Assembly (NCBI GenBank): GCA_028687935.1
Contig: JAQTZE010000002.1
Location: 186,001-250,000, forward strand
Origin: Sulfurimonas sp.
GTDB taxonomy: Bacteria > Campylobacterota > Campylobacteria > Campylobacterales > Sulfurimonadaceae
DNA: 64,000 nt
Reading direction: 5' to 3'
Shown: piece by piece, positions 44,001-53,314 of the stretch
How the letters are laid out: each line of letters opens with the position of its first letter
Numbering within the stretch: the stretch's first letter is position 1
Notes under the pieces: generated by a model
The model's database searches: none
Seen by the model: only the letters and a program-made list of their open reading frames with translations
What the model was told of the DNA's origin: nothing
Program-made: the position numbers and the translations under genes

Positions 44001-44633
44001 AAAGAGATTTTGGAGTTTGAAAAAGAGACGCTTGGATTTTATGTATCGGGTCACCCGATGGATGAGTACAGAGATATTCTCGATGGCTTGACCTATACGC
44101 TCTCCTCTGAGATACAAAACATCAAAGACGGTTCGCAGGCTATCTTCATAGGAAAAGTCGAAGATATCCAAAAGAAAATGTCCAAAAAAGGCAATCAGTT
44201 TGGTATTGTCAACCTAATGGACTTTCACGGAAACGTCGAGATAATGCTCTTTGAAGACAGGCTCAAAGCGCTCCAAGAGATGGATCTTAATGAACCAGTT
44301 GCGTTTAAGGTACAGGTAACGCATACGGAGATGTTCACACGCATCAGTGTCAATAAAATCATGACACTCAAAGATGCGAAAAAAGAGACAAAAAAGGTCA
44401 AAACAGAGATCCAAGAAAAACCGCAAGAACCACTCAATCTTGCCGTGCGTTTGGATACAAGTACAAAAGTTCTTGAAGATTTGTATGTGCTTATCCGCAA
44501 AAATCCAGGGAACAGACCGCTCAATATCACTATCATATCCAAACTGCACAATGTCGTTATCGAGTCGGCAATACGGGTCAGCAACAACATCGTCGAAGCA
44601 CTCAGCGGTAATGAAGCTGTGGATATATTGTAA
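41031..44633 (+). CDS. dnaE: DNA polymerase III alpha subunit
   Basis: 1200 residues. N-terminal PHP domain (HLHTEYSLLDGA, TDHGNMFGAIDFY), polymerase core with catalytic Asp in VSMPDIDMDF and GPGRGSAAGSLVAYSL, helix-hairpin-helix (LGAIKGVGNSAVMSI) and C-terminal OB fold (FIGKVEDIQKKMSKKG). DnaE1-type replicative polymerase. There is an acidic insertion of about 40 residues near 310-345 (DDAPLPEDAQKD) that I do not recall from E. coli. No obvious Shine-Dalgarno; AGGCAAAAATC precedes ATG. Confidence 0.97.
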   Translation: MSKRPFTHLHLHTEYSLLDGANKISNLVKRAKELGMTSVAMTDHGNMFGAIDFYQQMREAGIKPIIGMEGYIHNGETMDDKSTKQRFHICLFAKNQKGYENLMYLSSKAFIDGFYYFPRINKKELAEHSEGLICTSACLQGEVNWHLNLSNERNVRNGALGFEGAKAVAQEYKDIFGEDFYLEIMRHGIGDQLFIDDQILRIGKETGIKIVATNDTHYTYPGDAQYHEAFMCIGMNKLYDDPNRMRHSVHEFYLKSPEQMERLFADIPEALEHTQEIVEKCNLELKLGDPTPPNFKFTPEYAAKDGLTIKHADDAPLPEDAQKDVKRAWKSSADKNDAEYFIFCCKAGLEKRLVHVPEEKHTEYRARLEFEMKIINDMKFPGYMLIVWDFVKVAKEMGIAVGPGRGSAAGSLVAYSLEITDIDPMKYDLLFERFLNPERVSMPDIDMDFMQARRGEIIDYVVNKYGRDQVAQIITFGSLLAKGVIRDVARVLDMPLSQADKMAKLIPDELGITLNGKEKKGEYIDGAYQKEPKLKELIDSDANAARVWEFAKKLEGLKRNSGMHAAGVVISNEELWKKTPIYKPSGETTFVTQYSLNYLEDVDLIKFDFLGLKTLDVIDNAIKLIKHRYDKTIEWHAIDENDPKVYEVIRSGATIGMFQIESSGMQDLNKRLKPDSFEDLIAVLALYRPGPMESGMLDSFIERKHGRQAIEYTFPAMEEILGNTYGVIVYQEQVMQIVQTIGGFSLGYSDIIRRAMGKKKDMSAYNDEFATGAKGQGYDYDKASKLFDLIEKFAGYGFNKSHSAAYAMITFQTAWLKTYYPNEFMAALLTSDKDNMDKVVRYIDEVKRMGIELSPPDVCHSQLEFSAITKDDKEVILFGLGAIKGVGNSAVMSILEARKEGGEFTSIQDFVNRIDPSKVNKRFVESGIKSGAFDRFGYSRKALLDQLDLMVETAKDAANAKKNAMGSLFGDDAEITTVDIKLTNSPEYTLKEILEFEKETLGFYVSGHPMDEYRDILDGLTYTLSSEIQNIKDGSQAIFIGKVEDIQKKMSKKGNQFGIVNLMDFHGNVEIMLFEDRLKALQEMDLNEPVAFKVQVTHTEMFTRISVNKIMTLKDAKKETKKVKTEIQEKPQEPLNLAVRLDTSTKVLEDLYVLIRKNPGNRPLNITIISKLHNVVIESAIRVSNNIVEALSGNEAVDIL

Positions 44634-44662
44634 AAATATAAAATATAAAAGAAGAAGAGACT

Positions 44663-45922
44663 ATGAACAAACAAGATTTTAATGATGGACTTTTAGGTTT
44701 TTTGGATGCGTCACCGACGCCTTTTCATGCGACGCGAAATATGGCTGGGATGTTTCTAAACGCAGGTTTTATCAAGCTTGATGAGTTACAAAAATGGGAG
44801 CTGGAAAAGGGTAAGCGTTATTTTGTGACGCGCAACGACTCTTCTATCATTGCGTTTACTTACACGGGTGCGAAAAACTACACTATGGTTGGCGCGCATA
44901 CCGATTCGCCAAACCTCAAACTCAAGCCAAACGCAGTGATACAAGAACATGGTGTGGTGAAGTTTGGCGTTGAGCCTTATGGTGGTATTTTGCTGGGTCC
45001 TTGGTTTGACCGTGACCTCTCTCTCGCAGGGCGCATCTCTTATCTTGATACCAACAACAGACTCAAAGACGCGCTCATTGATGTTCGCAAGCCAATTGCT
45101 ATTATCCCTTCGCTTGCTATACATCTTGATAGAGAAGCAAACAATACAAAAAGTATCAACGCGCAGACAGATATTTCTCCTATTTTGGCGACGAATGAGG
45201 ATTTTGACATGACTGCGTTTTTACTCTCACAGCTTGCAAACGAGGGCATTGAAGATGTCGCAGAGCTTTATGCAAATGAGCTGAGCTTTTATGATACGCA
45301 AAACGCTGCGTTTGTAGGGCTCAATGATGACTTTATCGCAAGTGCAAGACTTGATAATCTTCTGAGTTGTTATGTCGGTATGCTCGCACTTTGTAGTGTG
45401 GGCGATGATGCGCCGATGCTTTTTATCGCGAGTGACCATGAAGAGGTCGGTTCTGCTTCTACTTCGGGAGCAGGGGGAAGTTTCCTTGAAAATACTCTGC
45501 GTCGTATGTTTAGCGACTATGATGAGTATGTGCAGATGACGCGCAGTTCTCTGCTCATCTCAGCGGATAATGCCCACGCAGTCCATCCAAACTTTGCCGC
45601 AAAGCATGACAAAGAGCACTCGCCAAAGATAAACGCAGGGGTGGTCATCAAGATAAACGCAAATCAGCGTTATGCTTCCAACTCAACAACTATCTCGCGT
45701 TTTATGAATGTGGCTTCTGCTTTGGGTGAGAAGACGCAAAACTATGTCACGCGCAGTGATATGGGTTGTGGCTCGACGATTGGACCTATTACCGCTACGC
45801 GTCTGGGAATTGAGACGCTTGATATCGGGCTGCCAACCTATGCGATGCACTCTATCCGTGAGCTTTGTGGGAGTGATGATGCGCATTCACTCTATAAAAT
45901 CCTCACTGCGTTTCATAACTAA
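44663..45922 (+). CDS. M18-family aspartyl aminopeptidase
   Basis: 419 residues. Zinc ligands in VGAHTDSPNLKLKP, LDNLLSCY, DHEEVGSASTSGAGG and SADNAHAVHPNF, as in ApeB/DAP2. Removes N-terminal Asp/Glu from peptides in the cytosol. Follows dnaE by 29 bases and shares its last base with the flgS start. Confidence 0.92.
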   Translation: MNKQDFNDGLLGFLDASPTPFHATRNMAGMFLNAGFIKLDELQKWELEKGKRYFVTRNDSSIIAFTYTGAKNYTMVGAHTDSPNLKLKPNAVIQEHGVVKFGVEPYGGILLGPWFDRDLSLAGRISYLDTNNRLKDALIDVRKPIAIIPSLAIHLDREANNTKSINAQTDISPILATNEDFDMTAFLLSQLANEGIEDVAELYANELSFYDTQNAAFVGLNDDFIASARLDNLLSCYVGMLALCSVGDDAPMLFIASDHEEVGSASTSGAGGSFLENTLRRMFSDYDEYVQMTRSSLLISADNAHAVHPNFAAKHDKEHSPKINAGVVIKINANQRYASNSTTISRFMNVASALGEKTQNYVTRSDMGCGSTIGPITATRLGIETLDIGLPTYAMHSIRELCGSDDAHSLYKILTAFHN

Positions 45923-46911
45923 TGTCTGAAAATGTCATAACGCCCCAGGAGCTCAATCTTCTCATCGAGCAGACCTACAAGGTCGAAAAAGAGTTTAATG
46001 AGCTCAAAGCTTCCTATGCGCATCTTCAAGATACGGTGGAGAATGTCGTAGAGTTTTTGCCAAATGCTATTTGGATATTAAACGCAGATAACACGGTGTT
46101 TTTACAAAACTCCCAAGCCAAACAGCTTCAAGAACTTTTTGCCCTCATAGAGCTTCAAACAGATGACTATGAGGTGAAGTTTGATACCAAATCCTATCTT
46201 GTCAAAAGTGCAAGTTATCAGGGTAAAACGCTGCTGAGTGCGACAGATATCACCGAGCAAAAACGCAAAGAAAATCTTGCAACTATGGGACAGATGGCGG
46301 CGCATCTCTCGCATGAAATACGCAATCCTATCGGTTCTATCTCCCTGCTAAGCTCCACGCTCAAAAAAAGAGTCATAGCTGAGAATATCCCAATCGTCGA
46401 AGAGATACAAAAATCCGTCTACCGCATTGACCGTATCATCAAAGCGACACTGATGTTCTCCAAAGGTATTGAGGCCAATACTCAGCCTTTGATGTGGAGT
46501 GAGCTGCGTAACTCTTTGGACATGGCTGTGGGATATTATGCTTATTCTAAAGAGATAGAGTTTCTCTTTCCAGAGGAAGATTTTGCGCTCAACGCAGACA
46601 AAGATCTCCTTGAGATGCTCTTTTCAAACTTCATCATAAACGCAATCGATGCTATCGAACTTGATGATGAAGAGGAGGGTGTGATAGAACTTCTCTACAC
46701 TCAAGATGCAGAGTTTCACATCTTTCACATCTATGATAGCGGTGTGGCAATAGAGAATAAAAAGGAGCTCTTTGAGGCCTTTAAGAGTACGAAGGTCAAA
46801 GGCAACGGTCTTGGACTTGTGCTCTCAAGTGATATTGCAAAAGCCCATGGCGGCTGTGTGAAATTACTTGAGGGCGAGAGAAAAGGTTTTGAGATACGCT
46901 TGCAAAAGTAA
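45922..46911 (+). CDS. flgS: FlgS-like sensor histidine kinase of flagellar sigma-54 control
   Basis: 329 residues, no membrane segment. N-terminal coiled-coil and PAS-like region (IEQTYKVEKEFNELKASY, FLPNAIWILNADNTVFL), then dimerisation helix with phosphorylated His in AAHLSHEIRNPIGSISLL near residue 130, and ATPase domain (NFIINAIDAIELDD, VKGNGLGLVLSSDIAKAHGG). In Campylobacter and Helicobacter FlgS phosphorylates FlgR to switch on sigma-54 flagellar genes; it is cytoplasmic and PAS-containing as here. flgR is not in the window. Confidence 0.75.
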   Translation: MSENVITPQELNLLIEQTYKVEKEFNELKASYAHLQDTVENVVEFLPNAIWILNADNTVFLQNSQAKQLQELFALIELQTDDYEVKFDTKSYLVKSASYQGKTLLSATDITEQKRKENLATMGQMAAHLSHEIRNPIGSISLLSSTLKKRVIAENIPIVEEIQKSVYRIDRIIKATLMFSKGIEANTQPLMWSELRNSLDMAVGYYAYSKEIEFLFPEEDFALNADKDLLEMLFSNFIINAIDAIELDDEEEGVIELLYTQDAEFHIFHIYDSGVAIENKKELFEAFKSTKVKGNGLGLVLSSDIAKAHGGCVKLLEGERKGFEIRLQK

Positions 46912-46918
46912 AATACTT

Positions 46919-49432
46919 TTATGCAGAAGGTGTCTCAAACGCAATGACAAAACAGAGACCTTTCTCCATATTGTGCGCACTAAGAGTCGCACCGATATTT
47001 TGTTCTATGATCATTTTTGACATATATAGACCCATTCCAGTTCCTTTCCCCTGCGGCTTTGTTGTGAAGTAGGGCTCAAAAATTCTCTCCAGTATCTCAG
47101 GTGAAACGCCACCTCCATTATCAGCTATTGTCAGTTTATCTTTGCTTAGGGTGATGTTAATCTCCCCATGTGCTACATTGTTTTCGACGATGGCATCTTT
47201 TGCGTTGGTGATAAGGTTCAAAAGTACCTGAGAAAATTCGCTCTGCAGAGTATGAATCTTAAAATCATCACCTGCAATATGCACGAGGATATTATGGTTT
47301 TTAAGTTGGGCTTCTTGGATGCTAATCGTTGCGTTTACAGCTTCTTTGACGCTAAATTTTTTTGTAATCTTATCAATGCGAAAAAAGTTTCTAAAATCAT
47401 CAATTGTATTACTCATAAAGCGAATAGTTTTACTCTGTTTTTGTATAAAATTATCGATAAACTCTTTTGTAATAAGCCCATCATGATAGTCATCATCAAG
47501 GTTTTGTATATTGATATTGAGGGAGTTGAGTGGCTGTCTCCATTGGTGAGCAATTGCCCCTACCATCTCTCCCATCGCTGCTAGCTTGGACTGTTCTTGG
47601 AGTATTTTATCTTTTTTTATAATCTCTCCAGTCTGTTTATCGACTTCATGAGAGAGATTTTCATTGAGTTCTTTGAGCTGGATTTCGAGAAGTTTTGTGG
47701 CAGTGACATTTTGTACTGTACCTGTCATCTCTAGCGCTTTTCCATCCTCACTTATTTTAGAGATTTGAGAGGTGGCATGCACATGTATTGTCTCATCTTC
47801 AAAGACAAATCTGTATTCAAACTCATTTCTCTTCAAAGTTTTTAGAGTCTCTTCGAGTTGTTCTTGAACGAATTTTTGATCATCTTTATGAATATAGGAG
47901 AGAACATCTTCGACGCAGGGTGTATAGGTTCGTGGATCTTTTTTCATAATCTTATAATGTTCTTGAGACCACTTGAGGGTATTTGTGGAGAGATTGAGAT
48001 AATAACTTCCTATCTTTGCATCCGTTTGTGCTTCGTTGAGGTTCTTTTGGGATTCTCTGAGCTCAAGTTCTTGTTCTTTTGAGGAGGTGATATCCAAGAT
48101 ATAACCCAAAAAGTGTGTGATATTTTGCTCTTCATCTTTGATAAGATAACTTGTATCCAAAATCCAACGATATTCGCCATCTTTTCTCTTAAGTCGATAA
48201 GGATGATGCACAAAAGTCTCTAAGCCTCTTTGTATTGCGTTTTGAACCTCTTCAAAAACAGTTTGTACATCATCAGGATGGATAAGGGAGACGTAGCTGA
48301 CTTGTGCATTTAAAAACTCTCCTCTACTATAACCACTGGTTCTTTGAACATTGCGTGAGACATATTCTACGTCCCAATTATCATTATTTTTCCATTTAAA
48401 TAGAGTGATTTCTCCTTTATTAAAGAGAGAGAGAAGTTCCGCTTGTTGCTTACTTGTCTCAAGTAAATCTCTTTTAATAAGGGCTTGTCGGTAGCTGAGA
48501 TAAAAGATGATTACGAGCGCAATAAACGCAGTCAGATTGATAGCTCTAAAACCTAGAAGAATATTATCGATATCTTTATTCTGAGCAAAAGAGACGATAT
48601 AAGAGAATGTATTGCTACGGTGTACCTTCTTTATTGGTAAAAAGGAAAAAGCGTAAACACCATTTTGTGTTTCATCATATAAGGTAAATGTCTCTTCGCG
48701 TTGCATTTTAGCATGGATATTTTGCTTGTTTCGTATGAAAATATCTTTAATCTCATCTGTGATTTGTGGTTCATTTAAAAGTGCATCAATATAAAAGTTC
48801 TCTTCTTTTTTATGTAAAAAATAGGTCTGCGTTTTATTGATTTTTGTAAGGTTTTCTTGAATGGATTCAAGAGAAAAAGAGACTTCAAAAGAGCCTAGAA
48901 AATTGTCATTCTCATCTCTGATGGGAAATGTTTTTTTCAGAAGATAAAAGCTAGGAGAAGAGTGTAGTGTATTGGAATGCTTATTCGCTCCTTTACTATT
49001 ATTAGATTCATCTAGCTCTTTGAGGATTTTAGTATCTTTTTGTGTTTCATTTATCTTTAAAAAAGAGCTTGCATCTGGTAAGATAAACTGTAACTCTTCG
49101 ATCCCACGTATTCGCATCGAATCGTAAGGTTTTTGCATATATGTATAGAGTTCTTTACGCAAGAGACTTTTTTCTTGCGGAGTCCCTTGGAGCGCTTGTA
49201 CAAGTATGTTGTTTATCTGCGGATTTTTTTGTACAAAGCTATATGCAGATTTTGCATAAAGCTCATCATAGTGTGTAGCTATAGAAAAGTTCGTTTCTAG
49301 TGTTAAAAGCGAATCTTTCAGCTCATCATCTATAAGGATATTTTTATAAATGCTATTAAGAATAAAGCCAAAAGAAAAAAGCAAAGCAAAGAGAGCTAGA
49401 TAGGTGAAAAAAAGCTTGTTCTTTAGTTTCAT
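46919..49432 (-). CDS. Membrane sensor histidine kinase with periplasmic sensor and two PAS domains
   Basis: 837 residues. Membrane helices near 8-28 and about 298-316 enclose a roughly 265-residue periplasmic region of dCache-like character. Two PAS domains (FKWKNNDNWDVEYVSRNV; SYYLNLSTNTLKW), then a histidine kinase with AIAHQWRQPLNSLNINI near residue 627 and ATPase boxes NLITNAKDAI, ADNGGGVSPEIL, FTTKPQGKGTGMGLYMSKMI. The AHQWRQPL His-box is frequent in Campylobacterota. Start overlaps the stop of the adjacent response-regulator gene by 4 bases (ATGA), so the two form a system. Confidence 0.93.
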   Translation of the reverse strand: MKLKNKLFFTYLALFALLFSFGFILNSIYKNILIDDELKDSLLTLETNFSIATHYDELYAKSAYSFVQKNPQINNILVQALQGTPQEKSLLRKELYTYMQKPYDSMRIRGIEELQFILPDASSFLKINETQKDTKILKELDESNNSKGANKHSNTLHSSPSFYLLKKTFPIRDENDNFLGSFEVSFSLESIQENLTKINKTQTYFLHKKEENFYIDALLNEPQITDEIKDIFIRNKQNIHAKMQREETFTLYDETQNGVYAFSFLPIKKVHRSNTFSYIVSFAQNKDIDNILLGFRAINLTAFIALVIIFYLSYRQALIKRDLLETSKQQAELLSLFNKGEITLFKWKNNDNWDVEYVSRNVQRTSGYSRGEFLNAQVSYVSLIHPDDVQTVFEEVQNAIQRGLETFVHHPYRLKRKDGEYRWILDTSYLIKDEEQNITHFLGYILDITSSKEQELELRESQKNLNEAQTDAKIGSYYLNLSTNTLKWSQEHYKIMKKDPRTYTPCVEDVLSYIHKDDQKFVQEQLEETLKTLKRNEFEYRFVFEDETIHVHATSQISKISEDGKALEMTGTVQNVTATKLLEIQLKELNENLSHEVDKQTGEIIKKDKILQEQSKLAAMGEMVGAIAHQWRQPLNSLNINIQNLDDDYHDGLITKEFIDNFIQKQSKTIRFMSNTIDDFRNFFRIDKITKKFSVKEAVNATISIQEAQLKNHNILVHIAGDDFKIHTLQSEFSQVLLNLITNAKDAIVENNVAHGEINITLSKDKLTIADNGGGVSPEILERIFEPYFTTKPQGKGTGMGLYMSKMIIEQNIGATLSAHNMEKGLCFVIAFETPSA

Positions 49433-50712
49433 ATACAGCTCTTAGTACAATTTCTTCCACTGTTTTTTGCATCATAAAGCGCTCTGTCTGCGCGTTCGAG
49501 CATAGTTGTAAGCGTATCACCTTCTTTGTAGCTCGTGATACCAAAACTTGCTGTAATTTTGATTTTGTTTGCATCTTCAAGACTCTCTATCTGTTGTCTA
49601 AATTTTTCAGCGCAAATATATGCCTCTTGGATATTGGTGTTACTAAACAATAAAACAAACTCTTCTCCTCCCCATCGGGCAAAAGTATCGCTTTGTCTGA
49701 GTCTTGCACGCATGTTTTGGGTGAGCATTATCAAGACTTCATCCCCGATAAGATGTCCATATTGATCATTGATAACTTTGAAGTGGTCAATATCTACAAT
49801 CGCCAAACTCAAAGGCTGTAGATGACGTGCAATACGGCTTATTTCATACTCAAAAATCTCTTCAAGTTTATGTCTATTGTAGATACCTGTAAGCGCATCT
49901 GTAGTGGCTTTTTTATTGTTCTCTTGTCGCTCTTGTTCGATTTGAGTGATATCTGTAAAAGTAAGCAGACATTTCGTCTCTGTAATGTGGGATGCATTGA
50001 TAAAAAAAGATTTTTCGTTAGCATCTTTATCTTCAAGGGTCAGTATTCTTTTTGACTGCTCGATGGAGAGTAAAAGATCATAAAAACCACCTTTTTGTAA
50101 AGGGGTCTTTGTGAGATCGACATGTTTGAAGGCTTCGGATGTTTTTAAAAAGAGATCTAAAACAGAGCTATTTTTTGTGTAAAACTCTCCAATAGTGTTA
50201 AAATTGAAAAAACTTAAAAAGGATTTACTTGCAAAATAGATTGTATTGACATCCACGATAAGCGTTATATTGTTTTCAGAGTCGATGATGTGTTGGAGAA
50301 TATTCTTCTGATCTTCATTTTCTCTTTCAAGTTTGATGCTTTTTGAGAGCTTTTTAATAAGCGCTACGAGTGTTTTTTTCTCTACAGGTTTGAGTAGATA
50401 TCCCTCTGCATGGAGCTCTATAGCTTCAAGGAGATAAGCACTTTCACTGTGTGCTGTTGTAAAGATGATGTATGCGTGCAGATTGATCTCTCTGATGGCT
50501 TTTACCATCTCAACACCACTCATTATCGGCATCTTGATATCACTGATGACGATGTCTGGAAGATGCTTTTTATAGAGTGCTAATCCCTCTTCACCATTTT
50601 TGGCTGTATAAAGTTCCGAAGAGATTCTCTCGAGCGCTCTGGCATAACCTTCTCTTACATCATCTTCATCTTCAACATATAAAATTTTCACATCATTTTG
50701 AGAATTAATCAT
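49429..50712 (-). CDS. Response regulator with PAS-like linker and GGDEF output
   Basis: 427 residues. Receiver domain with phospho-acceptor Asp in PDIVISDIKMPIMSG near residue 56 and conserved Lys in GYLLKPVEKKTL; a PAS-like middle part (about 140-260); and a diguanylate cyclase with GGEEF near residue 347 and RQSD inhibitory site five residues before it. Couples the adjacent kinase's signal to cyclic-di-GMP synthesis. First gene of the pair. Start ATG at 50712 in a 118-base gap shared divergently with the fatty acid isomerase gene. Confidence 0.93.
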   Translation of the reverse strand: MINSQNDVKILYVEDEDDVREGYARALERISSELYTAKNGEEGLALYKKHLPDIVISDIKMPIMSGVEMVKAIREINLHAYIIFTTAHSESAYLLEAIELHAEGYLLKPVEKKTLVALIKKLSKSIKLERENEDQKNILQHIIDSENNITLIVDVNTIYFASKSFLSFFNFNTIGEFYTKNSSVLDLFLKTSEAFKHVDLTKTPLQKGGFYDLLLSIEQSKRILTLEDKDANEKSFFINASHITETKCLLTFTDITQIEQERQENNKKATTDALTGIYNRHKLEEIFEYEISRIARHLQPLSLAIVDIDHFKVINDQYGHLIGDEVLIMLTQNMRARLRQSDTFARWGGEEFVLLFSNTNIQEAYICAEKFRQQIESLEDANKIKITASFGITSYKEGDTLTTMLERADRALYDAKNSGRNCTKSCI

Positions 50713-50830
50713 TCAACATCCTTATATCACTCATTTTACACAAACTATTTTTAAGCGCATATAAAGGCATTGTTTTATGGTGCTTACAGTGATTATATGG
50801 TACTTTTACTCATAAGAAATTGGAGCAGAT

Positions 50831-53239
50831 ATGACAAAGATATTCATTTCATCAAATACGAGTATAAGTAAGAACTTTTTTCTAGTTGCATTTGAGCTAA
50901 TCGTTATTGCTTTTTTAGTCCTTATCTTTTCAGCATGTTCGACTGAACCACTTCAGCCCGTAGCGGTACAGATAGCTTCTAAAAAAATCAACTATCTCAA
51001 AGAGGTAAAACCTATTTTAGAAAAACGCTGTGTCGTCTGTCACTCTTGTTATAACGCTCCATGTCAGCTAAAAATGGATGCATATGAAGGGATTTCAAGA
51101 GGTTCAAGTAAAGCAAGAATTTATCTGGGCAATCGTCTTGGAGTACAAGAACCATCAAGACTTCTTATAGATGCACAGACTACACAAGAGTGGAGAGACA
51201 GAGGTTTCACTTCAGTGACTGACTCAAACGCAACTCTAGGAACAAATGACTCGATCATGTTACAACTCCTACATCACAAAATGCTCCACCCAGAGAGTAT
51301 AGGGGAGTATCACAGCGAGAGTAATGATGTGACCTGCGCAAAAGATACGCAGGAGTTGGCAAAGTTTTTAGAAAAAAATCCCACGCAGGGGATGCCTTTT
51401 GGATTTCCTGCTCTACAAGAGAGTGAATATAAAACACTCCAACAGTGGCTCGCCCAAGGTGCTCCTTTGCCAAACGCAGCCGAAGATGCAAAGCTCAAAG
51501 CTCCATCTCTAAACGCAGCCAAAGAGATAGCAAAATTTGAGGCATTTTTCAATCAAAAAGATGCAAAACATATCATGAGCGCACGTTATATCTATGAGCA
51601 TCTCTATCTCGCTCATCTCTCTTTTGCAAGTGTTCCAAATGAGTTTTATGAACTCGTGCGCTCCAAAACGCCATCGCCTCAGCCTCTAGAGATTATCCCT
51701 TCTTTGCGTCCTTATGATGATCCTATGGTGGCAGATTTTTACTACCGTTTTAGAAAGATAGATGGGACGATAGTACACAAAACACATATGGTTTATGATC
51801 TCGATGATGCAAAGCTTCAAAGATATGAGGCGCTTTTTATCACGCCAACATGGCAAACGCAGCCTTTTGTTGTAGGATACAAAACGGCTTATAACGCAGA
51901 ACCTTTTAGAGTTTTTGAGCAGATTCCTCCAAGTGCACGTTATGGATTTTTACTTGATAATGCAGAGTATGTCGTACGTACTTTTATCCGTGGTCCGGTA
52001 TGTAAAGGTCAAATCGCACTCAATGTAATCAATGATCATTTTTGGGTTGCGTTTATGGATCCAAAATATGATCTCTCACTCTCAAATCCTGCGTTTTTAA
52101 CCTCGCAATATGAAAACCTTAAAATGCCGATAGAAGCGGGAAGCGATATGAAGCTTATCCATACTTTTAGTGATATTTACAATGAAAAGGCTATTGCGTT
52201 TGATGAAGCAAGACGAGAAGCCTATGACACGGCATACAAAAATGGTTTGGGAATAGATGCAATCTGGAAGGGTGAAGATGCTTCGAGCACACCGCTTTTG
52301 ACTATCTATAGACATTTTGACAGCGCCTCGGTACATATTGGAGCTTTGGGCAATCTGCCTAAAACGCAGTGGGTTATAGATTATCCGCTTTTAGAGAGGA
52401 TTTACTACTCGCTTGTCGCAGGCTTTGATATCTATGGAAATGTCGGGCATCAAGTCTCAATACGCCGTTATATGAGCAGGCTCAGAGTCGCAGGTGAGAC
52501 GCAGTTTTTGAACTTTTTGCCAAAAGAAGATAGAGAAGAACTCTTTTCATCTTGGTATATAGGCGCTGAAGATGAGGTCAAACATGCACTTTCAAAAAAT
52601 GAAACAGCTATAGAATATAGACGTAAAAATTCAAAAAGAGAGTTTGTAGAAAAGCTTGTAAACTCCCATTTTCTCAAAGAGACATCTATTGCGTTTGATA
52701 AGTATAATTATCTCAGAGAAGATGAGCGAACTCCAAAATTGCCAAAAGTGTTTCGTTCAAAACATGACTACGGGCTGGGCTTCAAGTCCCTCATCAAAGC
52801 GGGTACGCCTTTTATCAGACTCGTCAATGGAAACAACTCAAATCTTGCTTATCTTAGGATAAAAATTCCAGAGGAAGAAGATGTCGTTATCTCGGTGATA
52901 ATGAACAGATGGCATGACAACGTCTCGTTTATGTTTGATGAATCTTCAAGACTTGATCCATCCAAAGATGATCTTGATTTTGTGGAGGGTTTTGTAGGTT
53001 CTTATCCAAACTTTTTTCTCGTTGTCGAGCTGAGCGACTTGCCAGACTTTTTTGATATGATACAAAACTACGATGAGAGCGAGGAGTATCTTGCCAAGTT
53101 CTTGAAATACGGCATCAGTCGAGGCGATGCTGATTTTTGGGAACATTATGATTGGTTTCAAAAGCGCTTTCTTGAGCAGAACCCTCATGAAGGCGGTTTA
53201 TTTGATCTCAACCGTTACTATTACAGAGTGCTCCGTTAG
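50831..53239 (+). CDS. cti: Fatty acid cis/trans isomerase, heme c containing
   Basis: 802 residues. N-terminal hydrophobic export signal with Cys (IFSACSTEP), then heme c motif CVVCHSCYNAPC (CxxCH) near residue 72. Extended family segments QGMPFGFPALQESEY, FIRGPVCKGQIALNVINDHFW, NAEPFRVFEQIPPSARYGFLLD and WVIDYPLLERIYYSLVAGFD are characteristic. Cti isomerises cis unsaturated fatty acyl chains of phospholipids to trans in the periplasm, stiffening the membrane under solvent or heat stress. Next to ccsBA, which makes c-type cytochromes. Confidence 0.92.
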   Translation: MTKIFISSNTSISKNFFLVAFELIVIAFLVLIFSACSTEPLQPVAVQIASKKINYLKEVKPILEKRCVVCHSCYNAPCQLKMDAYEGISRGSSKARIYLGNRLGVQEPSRLLIDAQTTQEWRDRGFTSVTDSNATLGTNDSIMLQLLHHKMLHPESIGEYHSESNDVTCAKDTQELAKFLEKNPTQGMPFGFPALQESEYKTLQQWLAQGAPLPNAAEDAKLKAPSLNAAKEIAKFEAFFNQKDAKHIMSARYIYEHLYLAHLSFASVPNEFYELVRSKTPSPQPLEIIPSLRPYDDPMVADFYYRFRKIDGTIVHKTHMVYDLDDAKLQRYEALFITPTWQTQPFVVGYKTAYNAEPFRVFEQIPPSARYGFLLDNAEYVVRTFIRGPVCKGQIALNVINDHFWVAFMDPKYDLSLSNPAFLTSQYENLKMPIEAGSDMKLIHTFSDIYNEKAIAFDEARREAYDTAYKNGLGIDAIWKGEDASSTPLLTIYRHFDSASVHIGALGNLPKTQWVIDYPLLERIYYSLVAGFDIYGNVGHQVSIRRYMSRLRVAGETQFLNFLPKEDREELFSSWYIGAEDEVKHALSKNETAIEYRRKNSKREFVEKLVNSHFLKETSIAFDKYNYLREDERTPKLPKVFRSKHDYGLGFKSLIKAGTPFIRLVNGNNSNLAYLRIKIPEEEDVVISVIMNRWHDNVSFMFDESSRLDPSKDDLDFVEGFVGSYPNFFLVVELSDLPDFFDMIQNYDESEEYLAKFLKYGISRGDADFWEHYDWFQKRFLEQNPHEGGLFDLNRYYYRVLR

Positions 53240-53314
53240 GAATTTGGGAAGAGCTTAACTCTGTATTAGTTTATTTAGATTAAAATGTCCTTTTTTAATG
53301 AAGGGATTATCCGA

